Positions 1 to 8,497 of a stretch of DNA of 55,082 bases are shown one piece after another (positions within the stretch are counted from its first letter, which is position 1; the number at the start of each line of letters is the position of its first letter). Source of the DNA: an uncultured Clostridia bacterium (GTDB taxonomy: Bacteria; Bacillota; Clostridia; Christensenellales; Aristaeellaceae); the NCBI GenBank assembly GCA_946627565.1, contig CAMOVR010000008.1, positions 1 to 55,082 on the forward strand. Reading direction: 5' to 3'. The notes below the pieces were generated by a model, which saw only the letters and a list, made by a program, of their open reading frames with translations, did not search any database and was not told the origin of the DNA. The position numbers and the translations under genes were made by a program.

Positions 1-9
1 ATGCTGCGT

Positions 10-1827
10 TTATTCTTTGTTGCCTTCATAGGGTGCCAGGGTGATCTTGACGCGGTCCAGGCCGTCTGTCAGAGCATCGCCGGACCTGGCGTATACCAGC
101 AGAGGCGTCTCCTGTTCCCTGGTGGTGGGTCTGGCCCGGAAATGGAAGGTGACCAGCAGGCCATCCCGCGCTTCGCTGTCGCCCTCACTGTTGACCCACA
201 TGACACGGTACGGATTGGCCGCCAGGTCTTCTCCCCTGACAAACCCGGTCATGGTACCGCCGTCATCGACGGCATAGAGCTCAATGGCTTCTCCGTCATA
301 CTCTACCCACAGACGGAGGGATGCCAGATTGTCCGCTTCCACATACACAGGCAGGTCGAAAGCCTGGCCGCCGTCGATCTGTACGCCGGCTGCGTACAGG
401 GTGGCGTTGTATGTCTTCTTTTCTTCTCTCTCCCCGTCTTCCTCTCCGCTGTAGTTGTAAGCCGCCAGGGAGTCCACGTCAATTGCGTTATCCTTGATCC
501 AGCCCATCCGCAGGCCCTTCTGGCTGGGATATACCACCTGCAGGGCATTCTCGCTGCGGGCCACCACATAGAAGGTGGAACGGCGGTCAATCAGTTCCCA
601 CTGATAGTTCAGGTTGTTGCGGGTATATACCGGGATGTTCCTTCCCCGGTCGCCCTCGGACACCAGCGGGTCAATGCGCATGGCACTGTCCACAAACGCG
701 CCCACATAGGCGTAACCGATCTTGTAGCCTTCCTTGATGGGATAGCGTACACGGGCCCAGCCGTTCTCGTAGATTTCCTCCAGGACCACCCAGTCCTTTT
801 TGCCGGAGATGTATCCGGTTTCGGCACCGTTGATGTCCGAATAGGTGCGGATATTGTAGGTGTCCAGGGCAAAGCAGTAGATGTCACCAAGCTCTGCAAA
901 GACCGGGTCCACGGTATAGACGCCGTTCTTTTCGGGATAGCTGTGCGCCACCACCCGCTCGATGGCCTGGGTCAGATTCTTCCGGGAGAAATCCGGATCC
1001 GGGAGATAGACCATAAGGGCCTTGGCTCCCTGCTCCTGGGCCCAGAAGGTGAAGGTGCCCTTGTGCTTGGAAGTGAAGATGATCTGATGGGACCGTCCCA
1101 TTTCTTCCGAGAAGACCACGGCCAGCTCGCTGGAGCCCACGGTGTAATAGTCGAATCCGTGGAAGTCCAGCACCACATCCGGCTTGTATTCCGTCACCAG
1201 ATTCATCAGGGCCTGGGTTTCCGGGGCAGGACGGTTGACATCAAAGTTGTCGTTGATATCCACGCCCTGCTTGTTGTCATGACCGAACCCGTAGAAACTG
1301 TTTCCGTCCTCAAGACCGTCCGGATTAGCGCATGCCACCACCATCAGACGGCAGCCGTACATGGTGTCCTGGCCTTTGAAATACTCTATGATTTCATTGG
1401 CCGCGTCCACCAGGGTCTGGCCGTCCTTGTCATAAAAACCTTCGTAGCCGTGCATGGCAAAGACTGCCAGAACGGTTCTTTCATAGCGTTCCGGTTCGAT
1501 GATGGTGCACACCAGGTCACGGCCCATCACGGATTTACCGTAGACCACCTGATGGCTGGTGACCTGGCCGTCGCCCGGTCTCTCTCCGGAAGCCAGAAGG
1601 CGCTCCAGTGTCATAAGATCACTGAGCCCCACACTGCCGTCGCTGTTCACATCAGCGATGATGGTGTTGATTTCCACATCGTCCCCCACCAGATAGGCAC
1701 CCAGGGACACGGCATCTCCTTCATCAAAGCTGCCGTCACCATTGACATCGCCGCTACCGGCAAATGCTTCTGATACCACCAGGATCAGAAGAAAGACTAC
1801 CATGAGCCAGCTGATTCGTTTCCTCAT
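10..1827 (-). CDS. Secreted dockerin / M14 carboxypeptidase-like / SH3-like / cohesin-like protein
   Basis: This is a 605-residue secreted multidomain protein. Residues 1-23 form a signal peptide ending in AFA. Residues 26-86 carry two calcium-loop repeats (DVNGDGSFDEGD and DVNSDGSVGLSD) typical of a type I dockerin. Residues about 92-300 resemble the M14 zinc carboxypeptidase fold, with zinc ligands H126 and E129 (HGYE) and H223 (DFHG). Residues 320-385 and 396-450 look like two SH3-like segments. Residues about 473-600 resemble a cohesin or related beta-sandwich. The usual M14 substrate Arg (NRN) reads NDN here, and the usual catalytic Glu position reads Y274, so activity is doubtful. The start has AAAGG about 13 bases and GGAGC just upstream. 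A cell-wall peptide or scaffold role is inference. Confidence 0.75.
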   Translation of the reverse strand: MRKRISWLMVVFLLILVVSEAFAGSGDVNGDGSFDEGDAVSLGAYLVGDDVEINTIIADVNSDGSVGLSDLMTLERLLASGERPGDGQVTSHQVVYGKSVMGRDLVCTIIEPERYERTVLAVFAMHGYEGFYDKDGQTLVDAANEIIEYFKGQDTMYGCRLMVVACANPDGLEDGNSFYGFGHDNKQGVDINDNFDVNRPAPETQALMNLVTEYKPDVVLDFHGFDYYTVGSSELAVVFSEEMGRSHQIIFTSKHKGTFTFWAQEQGAKALMVYLPDPDFSRKNLTQAIERVVAHSYPEKNGVYTVDPVFAELGDIYCFALDTYNIRTYSDINGAETGYISGKKDWVVLEEIYENGWARVRYPIKEGYKIGYAYVGAFVDSAMRIDPLVSEGDRGRNIPVYTRNNLNYQWELIDRRSTFYVVARSENALQVVYPSQKGLRMGWIKDNAIDVDSLAAYNYSGEEDGEREEKKTYNATLYAAGVQIDGGQAFDLPVYVEADNLASLRLWVEYDGEAIELYAVDDGGTMTGFVRGEDLAANPYRVMWVNSEGDSEARDGLLVTFHFRARPTTREQETPLLVYARSGDALTDGLDRVKITLAPYEGNKE

Positions 1828-1903
1828 GCTCCAAGTTCACCTTTCCAAAAACAATCCATATATAGCAGAATCAATATATCAGAATATAAAGCCCCGGGTA
1901 ACA

Positions 1904-1932
1904 AGTATAGCAGATTGTTATAGGAAAGACAA
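1904..1932 (-). promoter_or_regulatory. Sigma-A type promoter of the dockerin/M14 gene
   Basis: Read on the minus strand, TTGTCT is followed by a 17-base spacer and TATACT. The inferred transcript start lies about 70 bases before the gene start. Confidence 0.6.
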
Positions 1933-1971
1933 TGCAGGAATGCGGTTACACACGTTACCGCCGAGGTTCTG

Positions 1972-3855
1972 TCATTTGCCGGATATTTGTTCGTTTTTCG
2001 CCAGAAGGCCTGTCAGATACAGGAATTCCTCTTTTTCCGTGTCACCTGTCACATGGGCAGACCGGAGAAGTTCCAGAGCGGAAGCATAACTGGCCGTTCC
2101 CTTCCACGGACTGTCCCTGAGCAGCATGCCCACCTCGGCAACCGCCGCGGCAAAGCGGATATTGTCGTCCATTTCTGGTACTGTATCCGCCGCCAGCTCA
2201 TATGTATACAGCTTGCTTTCCGCACTGCCCGGCTGTTTTGCCCGGACGTTCAGCGTCAGCATGGAGGAGAAATCCGCAGGCACGGTCTTTGCATACACAC
2301 TTTCCACGCTTCCAAAGTCAAAATCGCTGTCTGTCATAACCAGTTCGTAGAGCACCGTCACCCGGTGCCCGCTGCCGATTTCCCCGCCGTCCTGTGCATC
2401 ATCTGCAAATGCTTCCGGGGCCATGAGCCGGTCTTCATACCCGATGAGCCGGTACCCCCTGACAAAGCCGGGATTAAAGTCCACCTGCAGCTTCACATCC
2501 CCTGCAACCGTCCGGAAGGTCCCGTCTGCCTCCGTCACCAGCGCCCTGCGGGCCTCATGGATGCTGTCGATGTACCAGCAGTTGCCGTTGCCGAAATCCG
2601 CCAGGGCTTCCAGCCTGTTGTCCTTATAGTTGCCGTACCCAAAGCCCAGCACGGTCAGTTCAACTCCGTGCTTTTTCTTCTCATTGACCAGGTCCGCCAG
2701 GGCGCCGGGTTCCGAGATGCCCAGATTCAGGTCGCCGTCGGTGGCCAGGATAATCCGGTTGACGCCGCCTTCCAGGAAATACTTTTCCGCGATCTCGTAT
2801 GCCCTCATGATGCCGGCAGATCCGTTGGTACCACCCCCCGCTTCCAGATCCTCCACTGCCTCCATAATCCTTGCTCTGTCCGCTGCCTTTGCTTCCTCCA
2901 GCACAACCCTCTCGTGGGAAGCATAGGTCACAATGGACACGGTATCCTCCGGATCAAGAGCTTCCAGCAGCAGCTGATATGCCCGCTTCACCAGATCCAG
3001 CCTGTCATGCCCTTCCATGCTGCCGGATGTGTCAATCAGGAACACCAGATGATGCGGGACCCGCTCCTGGGAAGCCACGGACTGGGCCTGCAGTCCGATC
3101 TGGAGAAGTCTTGTCTCATCATTCCACGGGCAGGGAGCCAGCTTCAGGCTGACGCCGAAAAGTTCATCCTCCTCTGGCATGGGATAGTCGTACCTGAAAT
3201 AATTCAGCATCTCCTCGATGCGCACCAGCTGGGCCGGTACTTCCCTGCCATGCAGGATCCTGCTGCGGATCTGGCTGTAGGCGGCCGTATCAATATCCGC
3301 AGCAAAGGTGGAAAGAGGGCTGACGGCCACACTCTGAAAGCCGCTCTCCCGGTAGGGTGCAAATTCTTCCGTATTCCATTCCTGAATGTTCCCTGCCCTG
3401 ACGGTGGAACCGTACATGGGGGCAACAGGGATGCTGGTGGGGGATGATGTATAAAGGGGAACATACATATCCACGTCTGCCAGTTCTTCTGTGTATACCT
3501 CTTCTCTGAATACTTCTTTCTCTTCCGGGATACAGACGGCTGCATCCCCTGAGAAAAGCATGTTCCGGGTTTTCCCGTCCATCCATCCTGTGGGGAACAG
3601 ACCGCTGGCCTGCTGAAAACGGGTGACGGCCTGCCGGGTGGCATCATCATACAGGCCGCTTTCGTACGTACCTTCTTCCAGCCACCCCAGCTCCTCCAGC
3701 CTCATCTGCAGCTTCACCACGTCCTCCCCCGTATCCCCGGGGCCGGCTGTCTCCTGCGCAAGGGCAGGACAGGACATGCCCACCAGCATACACATGGCCA
3801 GAATCAGGGCCATACCTGCCTGCAGCCGCATTCCGTATTTCATGGCACGTTTCAT
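1972..3855 (-). CDS. Secreted peptidoglycan-binding / von Willebrand factor A (YfbK-like) protein
   Basis: The 627-residue product has a signal peptide ending near residue 34 (ALA-QE). A PG_binding_1 type repeat follows at about 40-100, then an acidic linker, a YfbK-type N-terminal vWA-associated region at about 180-245, and a vWA domain at about 268-440 with an intact MIDAS motif DTSGS at 275-279. The C-terminal part matches the extension usually seen in YfbK-like proteins. The product probably sits in the cell wall and binds a metal-dependent ligand; the ligand is unknown. An upstream in-frame start at 3909 is disfavoured because the GGAGG site at about 3867-3871 lies 11 bases from the ATG at 3855. 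The gene runs in the same direction as the M14-like gene, but that gene has its own promoter. Confidence 0.85.
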   Translation of the reverse strand: MKRAMKYGMRLQAGMALILAMCMLVGMSCPALAQETAGPGDTGEDVVKLQMRLEELGWLEEGTYESGLYDDATRQAVTRFQQASGLFPTGWMDGKTRNMLFSGDAAVCIPEEKEVFREEVYTEELADVDMYVPLYTSSPTSIPVAPMYGSTVRAGNIQEWNTEEFAPYRESGFQSVAVSPLSTFAADIDTAAYSQIRSRILHGREVPAQLVRIEEMLNYFRYDYPMPEEDELFGVSLKLAPCPWNDETRLLQIGLQAQSVASQERVPHHLVFLIDTSGSMEGHDRLDLVKRAYQLLLEALDPEDTVSIVTYASHERVVLEEAKAADRARIMEAVEDLEAGGGTNGSAGIMRAYEIAEKYFLEGGVNRIILATDGDLNLGISEPGALADLVNEKKKHGVELTVLGFGYGNYKDNRLEALADFGNGNCWYIDSIHEARRALVTEADGTFRTVAGDVKLQVDFNPGFVRGYRLIGYEDRLMAPEAFADDAQDGGEIGSGHRVTVLYELVMTDSDFDFGSVESVYAKTVPADFSSMLTLNVRAKQPGSAESKLYTYELAADTVPEMDDNIRFAAAVAEVGMLLRDSPWKGTASYASALELLRSAHVTGDTEKEEFLYLTGLLAKNEQISGK

Positions 3856-3931
3856 TTCACATTCCGCCTCCTCATTTCTCTTTTTCCGGGTCCTGCCATT
3901 TGGACGCATGCAAATCCTTTTTGTTCCCTAA

Positions 3932-3960
3932 AATCTATTCCCGGAAAGATTTTTTGTCCA
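3932..3960 (-). promoter_or_regulatory. Candidate promoter of the vWA gene
   Basis: On the minus strand TGGACA, a 17-base spacer and TAGATT lie about 75 bases upstream of the gene. The -10 match is only moderate. Confidence 0.4.
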
Positions 3961-3987
3961 GTCCCCTCCGGTTTCCCGACGGTTTTA

Positions 3988-4016
3988 TTGATGCCGGCTC
4001 TTCTTCCTGCTACAAT
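3988..4016 (+). promoter_or_regulatory. Promoter of the first MATE gene
   Basis: TTGATG, a 17-base spacer and TACAAT lie 45 bases upstream of the start codon. It is divergent from the vWA promoter. Confidence 0.6.
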
Positions 4017-4060
4017 CCATCCGTCATTCCCATATGCCATTCCCTTTTTGGAGGTTTTCC

Positions 4061-5458
4061 ATGTCAAAGCTTTCCCGTCTTTTCGCCGTACAGGACATGA
4101 CAAGCGGCAGGCCCATGAACACCCTGATTGCCTTTTCCATCCCGCTGCTCATAGGCAACTTTGCCCAGCAGCTTTACAACACCGTGGACTCCATCATTGT
4201 AGGACAGTACATCGGGGACACAGCTCTGGCAGCCGTAGGCACCTCCGGCCCCATCCTGAACCTGATGCTGGTCCTCTTTATGGGTATTTCCACCGGTGCC
4301 AGCATTCTCTCCGCCCAGACCTTCGGGGCCAAAGACCGGGAAGGGCTTTCCAGACTGGTGGGATCCACCTTCTTCCTGGTGGTGGTCTCCGGCCTTATGG
4401 TTACCCTGGCAGGCTTCCCCCTGACAGGCTTTCTGGTGGGCCTTGTGCATCCCCCGCAGGCTGTCGGTGAAGGCGCCATTACTTACCTTCAGATCATTTT
4501 CATCGGCATGCTGGGCTGTTCCGCCTACAATATTCTCTCCGGTGTCCTGCGGGGCATGGGGGACAGTTTCTATCCTCTGGTTTTCCTGGCCCTGGCCTGC
4601 CTGATGAACATTGTTCTGGACATTGTTTTTGTCCGCACCTTCGGCATGGGCATCGCCGGGGTGGCCTGGGCCACCATCATCGCCCAGGGCATATCCGGCA
4701 TTCTCTGCTTTATCCGGCTGCTGCGCATGCGGGAGAGCATTGATCTGAACCGGCGCACCCTGACGCCGGATAAGCGGCTCATATGGAAGCTCTGCTCCCT
4801 GGGCTTCCCGGCGGGCATCACCTCCGCCATCTTCTCTCTTTCCTCCATTATTGTGCAGAACCTCACCAATTCCATGGGTGAACTGACCATAGCCGCCACC
4901 GTGGCCGTCATGCGCGTGGACGGATTTGCCATGATGCCCAATTTCACCTTCGGTACAGCAGCCACCACCTATGTGGGCCAGAACATCGGGGCAGGCAAGC
5001 CGGAACGCATCCGGCCCGGCACCCGGGACCTGCTGCGCATTGCCCTGATCTGTGCTTCCCTTCTGGTGGCCGCCATTCTCTTCTTCGGAGAAGGGCTCAT
5101 CGGCATGTTCACCCAGACGGATACCGTGATTTCCCTGGGTGTCCGGGGACTTCGCTGGCAGTCCCTCGGATACATTGCCTTTGCCGTCTCCCAGGTGCTT
5201 CAGGGCGTCATGCGCGGGGCCGGTGAAACCGTCATCCCCATGTGGATTTCCCTGATTGCCACCGTGGTGCTGCGCATGCCCCTGGCCTATCTCATCGCAT
5301 TTCTCACCACCAGCGCACAGTGGCCCAGCGGACATCCGGATGCCCTCTACTCTTCCCTGCTGATTTCCTGGGTTCTTGCCATGGTCATGTCGGTTTACAC
5401 CTATAAAAAGGGAAGCTGGCGCCGCAAACTTCCCGCCTCCATGCAGCAGATGCTCTGA
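4061..5458 (+). CDS. MATE family multidrug/metabolite efflux transporter
   Basis: The 465-residue integral membrane protein has about 12 hydrophobic segments and the two-fold repeat of the MATE family. The N-terminal signature includes LYNTVDSIIVG and the adjacent short loop IGDTALAAVG. Such proteins export cationic drugs or metabolites in exchange for Na+ or H+; the substrate cannot be read from sequence. The start at 4061 was chosen because GGAGG sits 6 bases upstream. An upstream ATG at 4034 has no ribosome binding site and would add 9 non-family residues. A second, divergent MATE gene lies at 7121-8479, and the two are not close tandem duplicates by eye. The gene appears monocistronic. 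Confidence 0.9.
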   Translation: MSKLSRLFAVQDMTSGRPMNTLIAFSIPLLIGNFAQQLYNTVDSIIVGQYIGDTALAAVGTSGPILNLMLVLFMGISTGASILSAQTFGAKDREGLSRLVGSTFFLVVVSGLMVTLAGFPLTGFLVGLVHPPQAVGEGAITYLQIIFIGMLGCSAYNILSGVLRGMGDSFYPLVFLALACLMNIVLDIVFVRTFGMGIAGVAWATIIAQGISGILCFIRLLRMRESIDLNRRTLTPDKRLIWKLCSLGFPAGITSAIFSLSSIIVQNLTNSMGELTIAATVAVMRVDGFAMMPNFTFGTAATTYVGQNIGAGKPERIRPGTRDLLRIALICASLLVAAILFFGEGLIGMFTQTDTVISLGVRGLRWQSLGYIAFAVSQVLQGVMRGAGETVIPMWISLIATVVLRMPLAYLIAFLTTSAQWPSGHPDALYSSLLISWVLAMVMSVYTYKKGSWRRKLPASMQQML

Positions 5459-5496
5459 TGTTTACAATTATTTCGCATTTGTTCACATTTCATTCA

Positions 5497-5524
5497 TTGT
5501 CGGTTTCAAATTCTCCTCTATACT
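5497..5524 (+). promoter_or_regulatory. Promoter of the HtrA-like protease gene
   Basis: TTGTCG, a 16-base spacer and TATACT lie about 115 bases upstream of the gene. A small GGGGA/TCCCC hairpin at 5540-5552 falls in the leader. Confidence 0.45.
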
Positions 5525-5638
5525 CTGTATCGAAGCAAAGGGGAAGATCCCCGGGAGCTTCACAAAGCAGTACAACAATGGGCAGCAGGCATCCTGCAGA
5601 CCCATATGCTTCGAAACAGTGATCGGAGGTATAGAATT

Positions 5639-6988
5639 ATGAAAAAGAATCGTTGGATACAGCTTGTTTCCCTGGCTCTGGTATGTATCATGGCCGGCAC
5701 CGGCCTGGGTCTTTACGCCGGCACCTCTTCCGCTGAGGAGACTGCAGAAGAAGTTCAGACCGTAGTGGTCACCTCTCCCTTTACCCAGGCAATCGCCGAT
5801 GTCCGCGAAAGTGTCGTGGGCGTAAGGAACTATCAGATGGTCCGCTATTCCAACTATGGAAACGGCAACTACGGCTACGGTTATGACTTCGGCTTCGGCT
5901 GGCCCTTCGGCTTTGGCAACGGATACGGCAACGGCAATGGCAACGGCAACGGGTACGGCGACAATCAGCCCACCACCCAGGAAGTCCTGGCCGGCACCGG
6001 CAGCGGTGTGGTCATCGCAGATCATTATGTACTGACCAACTACCATGTGGTGGAAGATTCCTCTTCCCTGAAACTCACCGTGCCTGTGGAAGGCGCCAAG
6101 GAACCGGATCTCTATGATGCTGTGCTGGTGGCCAGCGATGAGAACCTGGATGTGGCCATTGTGTACTCACCGAAACTGGAACTGAAGCCTGTTCCCCTGG
6201 GCGACAGCGATACCCTGCAGGTCGGCGACTGGGCCATCTGTATCGGCAATCCCCTTGGTGAGGAACTCTCCCGTACCGTAACGGCCGGTATTGTTTCAGC
6301 ACTGAACCGTACCTATTCTTCCTCCACCTATGACAAGTATGGCCGGAAGGAAATCATTACCAATACCATGATCCAGGTGGACGCTTCCATCAACAACGGC
6401 AACAGCGGCGGCGGCATGTTCTCCGTCACCGGTGACCTCATGGGCATCCCCACCATCAAGTATTCCGGCACAGCCTTCTCCGGCGCCAGCATTGACGGCA
6501 TCGGCCTGTGCATCCCGATCAACGCGGCCAAGCCCCTGATCAACGATGTGCTCTCCGGCGCCATCGCCACGCCTTCCCTGGATGAAAAGAGCACCGCTGC
6601 CAATAACGGCGGTTCCGGCATGGATATGACGGGCAAGCCCAGGCTTGGCATCACCATCACCAGCATCAACAACATGTCCGCCGCTGTCATGAGCGGCTCC
6701 ATCCCCAACGGCGTCTATGTCCGTGATGTGGACGCCAAGAGCCCCGCTGAAGCTGCCGGCATGATGGCAGGCGACATCATCGTGGATGTCAACGGCACTG
6801 TCATCACATCCATCACCCAGCTTCAGGGCATCATTGCCCAGTTCAATGAAGGCGACACCCTGCAGGTCAAAGTCTACCGCGTACCCGGTCTGGCTGATCT
6901 GATTGAACAGGGTACCACCGAGATCCCGGATGGCGAGTATGTGGACCTGAGTGTCACCCTGGCCATCGTGGATGCCATCCAGCAGTAA
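5639..6988 (+). CDS. HtrA/DegP-like trypsin-type serine protease with PDZ domain
   Basis: This 449-residue protein has an N-terminal signal peptide or anchor (about 7-32), so it acts outside the membrane. A Gly/Asn/Tyr-rich low-complexity linker (about 72-108) precedes the protease domain. The triad can be read as H136 (TNYHVV), D171 (NLDVAIV) and S256 (GNSGGG). One PDZ domain spans about 335-412 and probably regulates proteolysis or binds C-termini of misfolded proteins. Most family members have GNSGGPL after the serine; here it is GNSGGGM, an atypical residue next to the oxyanion loop. The start at 5639 has GGAGG 9 bases upstream. A terminator follows directly, so the gene is monocistronic. 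The role is envelope protein quality control by family knowledge. Confidence 0.9.
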   Translation: MKKNRWIQLVSLALVCIMAGTGLGLYAGTSSAEETAEEVQTVVVTSPFTQAIADVRESVVGVRNYQMVRYSNYGNGNYGYGYDFGFGWPFGFGNGYGNGNGNGNGYGDNQPTTQEVLAGTGSGVVIADHYVLTNYHVVEDSSSLKLTVPVEGAKEPDLYDAVLVASDENLDVAIVYSPKLELKPVPLGDSDTLQVGDWAICIGNPLGEELSRTVTAGIVSALNRTYSSSTYDKYGRKEIITNTMIQVDASINNGNSGGGMFSVTGDLMGIPTIKYSGTAFSGASIDGIGLCIPINAAKPLINDVLSGAIATPSLDEKSTAANNGGSGMDMTGKPRLGITITSINNMSAAVMSGSIPNGVYVRDVDAKSPAEAAGMMAGDIIVDVNGTVITSITQLQGIIAQFNEGDTLQVKVYRVPGLADLIEQGTTEIPDGEYVDLSVTLAIVDAIQQ

Positions 6989-6992
6989 TCGT

Positions 6993-7019
6993 AAAAGCCC
7001 GGCCTCTGCCGGGCTTTTT
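6993..7019 (+). terminator. Rho-independent terminator after the HtrA gene
   Basis: The AAAGCCCGGC stem, a short loop and GCCGGGCTTT are followed by a T run. Confidence 0.85.
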
Positions 7020-7034
7020 CTGCGGAAAGATACA

Positions 7035-7074
7035 GAAAACGCCGGAGAACATTTGTCTTACCGTTCTCCGGCGT
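7035..7074 (-). terminator. Terminator of the surE-fumC-MATE operon
   Basis: There is a perfect 12-base stem (7039-7050 with 7063-7074). Read on the minus strand it is followed by TTTTC. It lies about 50 bases past the MATE stop. Confidence 0.65.
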
Positions 7075-7088
7075 CATACAGACCCTCC

Positions 7089-7118
7089 GGCCTTTGCCCG
7101 CATCTTAGGGCAAAGGCC
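7089..7118 (-). promoter_or_regulatory. Perfect inverted repeat just past the MATE stop codon
   Basis: There is an 11-base perfect stem (GGCCTTTGCCC) with an 8-base loop. It lacks a T tract, so it is probably an RNA 3'-end stabilising hairpin placed before the true terminator at 7035-7074. Confidence 0.5.
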
Positions 7119-7120
7119 CT

Positions 7121-8479
7121 TTATATTGCTGTCTTTTTCCGGATGCCCCGCCTGCGGATGAAGTATGTCACCTCCACCACACAGCAGACCATCCAGCCCA
7201 CGGGATAGCCGAAACCCACAAGGAAGGGCGTGTTGGCAATAAACCTGGTCACAACAAACAGATAGATCTGCCGCACCGCCACAAAGGAACCCAGCATGAT
7301 GATCATGGGACCCCTGGAATCCCCTGCCCCTCTCAGAGCACCGGCCAGAACATGGTTGATACAGTTAAACAGCAGGAAAAAGATGTTGGCCCGAAGGAAG
7401 AGCACCCCATAGGAGATGACCTCCTCATCCTCCGTAAAAAGCCCTGTGGCAGGAGAAGCAAACACAAACAGCAGCACCGCTATGACAAGTGTCACCAGAT
7501 CCGCCATGACCAGTGTCCGCACCGTTCCCTCCCGGGCCCGCCGGGTCTTTCCCGCCCCGATGTTCTGGGAGACAAAGGTGGTAGCCGCCATGGCCATGGA
7601 CTGCATGGGCAGCATGATAAACTGGTTCAGACGGTTGTAGCAGCTCCAGCCCGCCATACACACGGACCCGAAAAAGTTGATGTAGGACTGGACGAACACA
7701 TTGGAAAACGCGGTGATGACGGACTGAATGCCTGCCGGCATCCCCACAGCGAAGATCTCCCGGAGCATGGGCAAGTCAATCTTCAGATCCCGCCACACAA
7801 GCCGGTAGCTGTCCGTGGTGCGGGTAAGCAGCACCAGCACCAGGACCGCCGAGATCATCTGGGCCAGCACCGTTGCAAAGCCCACGCCCGCAATCCCTGC
7901 GTTAAGCCACAGGACAAAGACAAAATCCAGGACAATATTCAGCACACTGGTCAGGATCAGAAAGAGGAGGGGCCGGGTGGTATCCCCCACCGCCCGGAGG
8001 ATCCCGCTGCCCATGTTGTATACCAGAAGCCCGCTGATGCCCCCGAAATAGATGGTCAGGTAGGTCACCGCGTCTTCCATGACGTCATCCGGGGTCGCCA
8101 TAAAAAGCAGCATGGGCCGGACCAGGGCAATGCCGCCCAGGGTGGTCAAAAGACAGAACAGAATGGTCACCGCCATGGTGGTTTCCACGGCCGTATGCAG
8201 CCGCTCCATATCCCTGCCGCCGAAATACCGCGCGATCATGACACCGGCGCCCACGGAAAAGCCGTTGAAGAAGAACACCATCATGTTGACGATCACCGTG
8301 GTGGAGCCCACCGCCGCCAGGGCTTCCCTGCCCACATAGTTGCCCACCACAATCACGTCCACGGTGTTGTAGAGCATCTGAAAGATGTTTCCCAGCATCA
8401 GGGGCAGGGAAAAGAGAATGATATCCCGGACGATGGAGCCGCTGGTCATGTCCCTGGTGTGCCCGGAGGATATCCTCAT
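7121..8479 (-). CDS. MATE family efflux transporter (second copy)
   Basis: This 452-residue protein has about 12 membrane segments and the MATE N-terminal signature LYNTVDVIVVG. The C-terminus is basic. The ATG at 8479 is preferred because AAGGCGG lies about 8 bases upstream; a GTG at 8485 is too close to that site. It is the last gene of a minus-strand operon surE-fumC-MATE, with only 18 bases after the fumC stop. Why an exporter is coupled to fumarase is not clear. Export of an organic acid is possible but is not shown by sequence. Confidence 0.9.
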   Translation of the reverse strand: MRISSGHTRDMTSGSIVRDIILFSLPLMLGNIFQMLYNTVDVIVVGNYVGREALAAVGSTTVIVNMMVFFFNGFSVGAGVMIARYFGGRDMERLHTAVETTMAVTILFCLLTTLGGIALVRPMLLFMATPDDVMEDAVTYLTIYFGGISGLLVYNMGSGILRAVGDTTRPLLFLILTSVLNIVLDFVFVLWLNAGIAGVGFATVLAQMISAVLVLVLLTRTTDSYRLVWRDLKIDLPMLREIFAVGMPAGIQSVITAFSNVFVQSYINFFGSVCMAGWSCYNRLNQFIMLPMQSMAMAATTFVSQNIGAGKTRRAREGTVRTLVMADLVTLVIAVLLFVFASPATGLFTEDEEVISYGVLFLRANIFFLLFNCINHVLAGALRGAGDSRGPMIIMLGSFVAVRQIYLFVVTRFIANTPFLVGFGYPVGWMVCCVVEVTYFIRRRGIRKKTAI

Positions 8480-8497
8480 ATGCACCGCCGCCTTTTT

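Noticed and set aside
1-1773. Plus-strand frame opposite the dockerin/M14 gene
   Set aside because: The minus strand has promoter, signal peptide and domains; this is a shadow frame.
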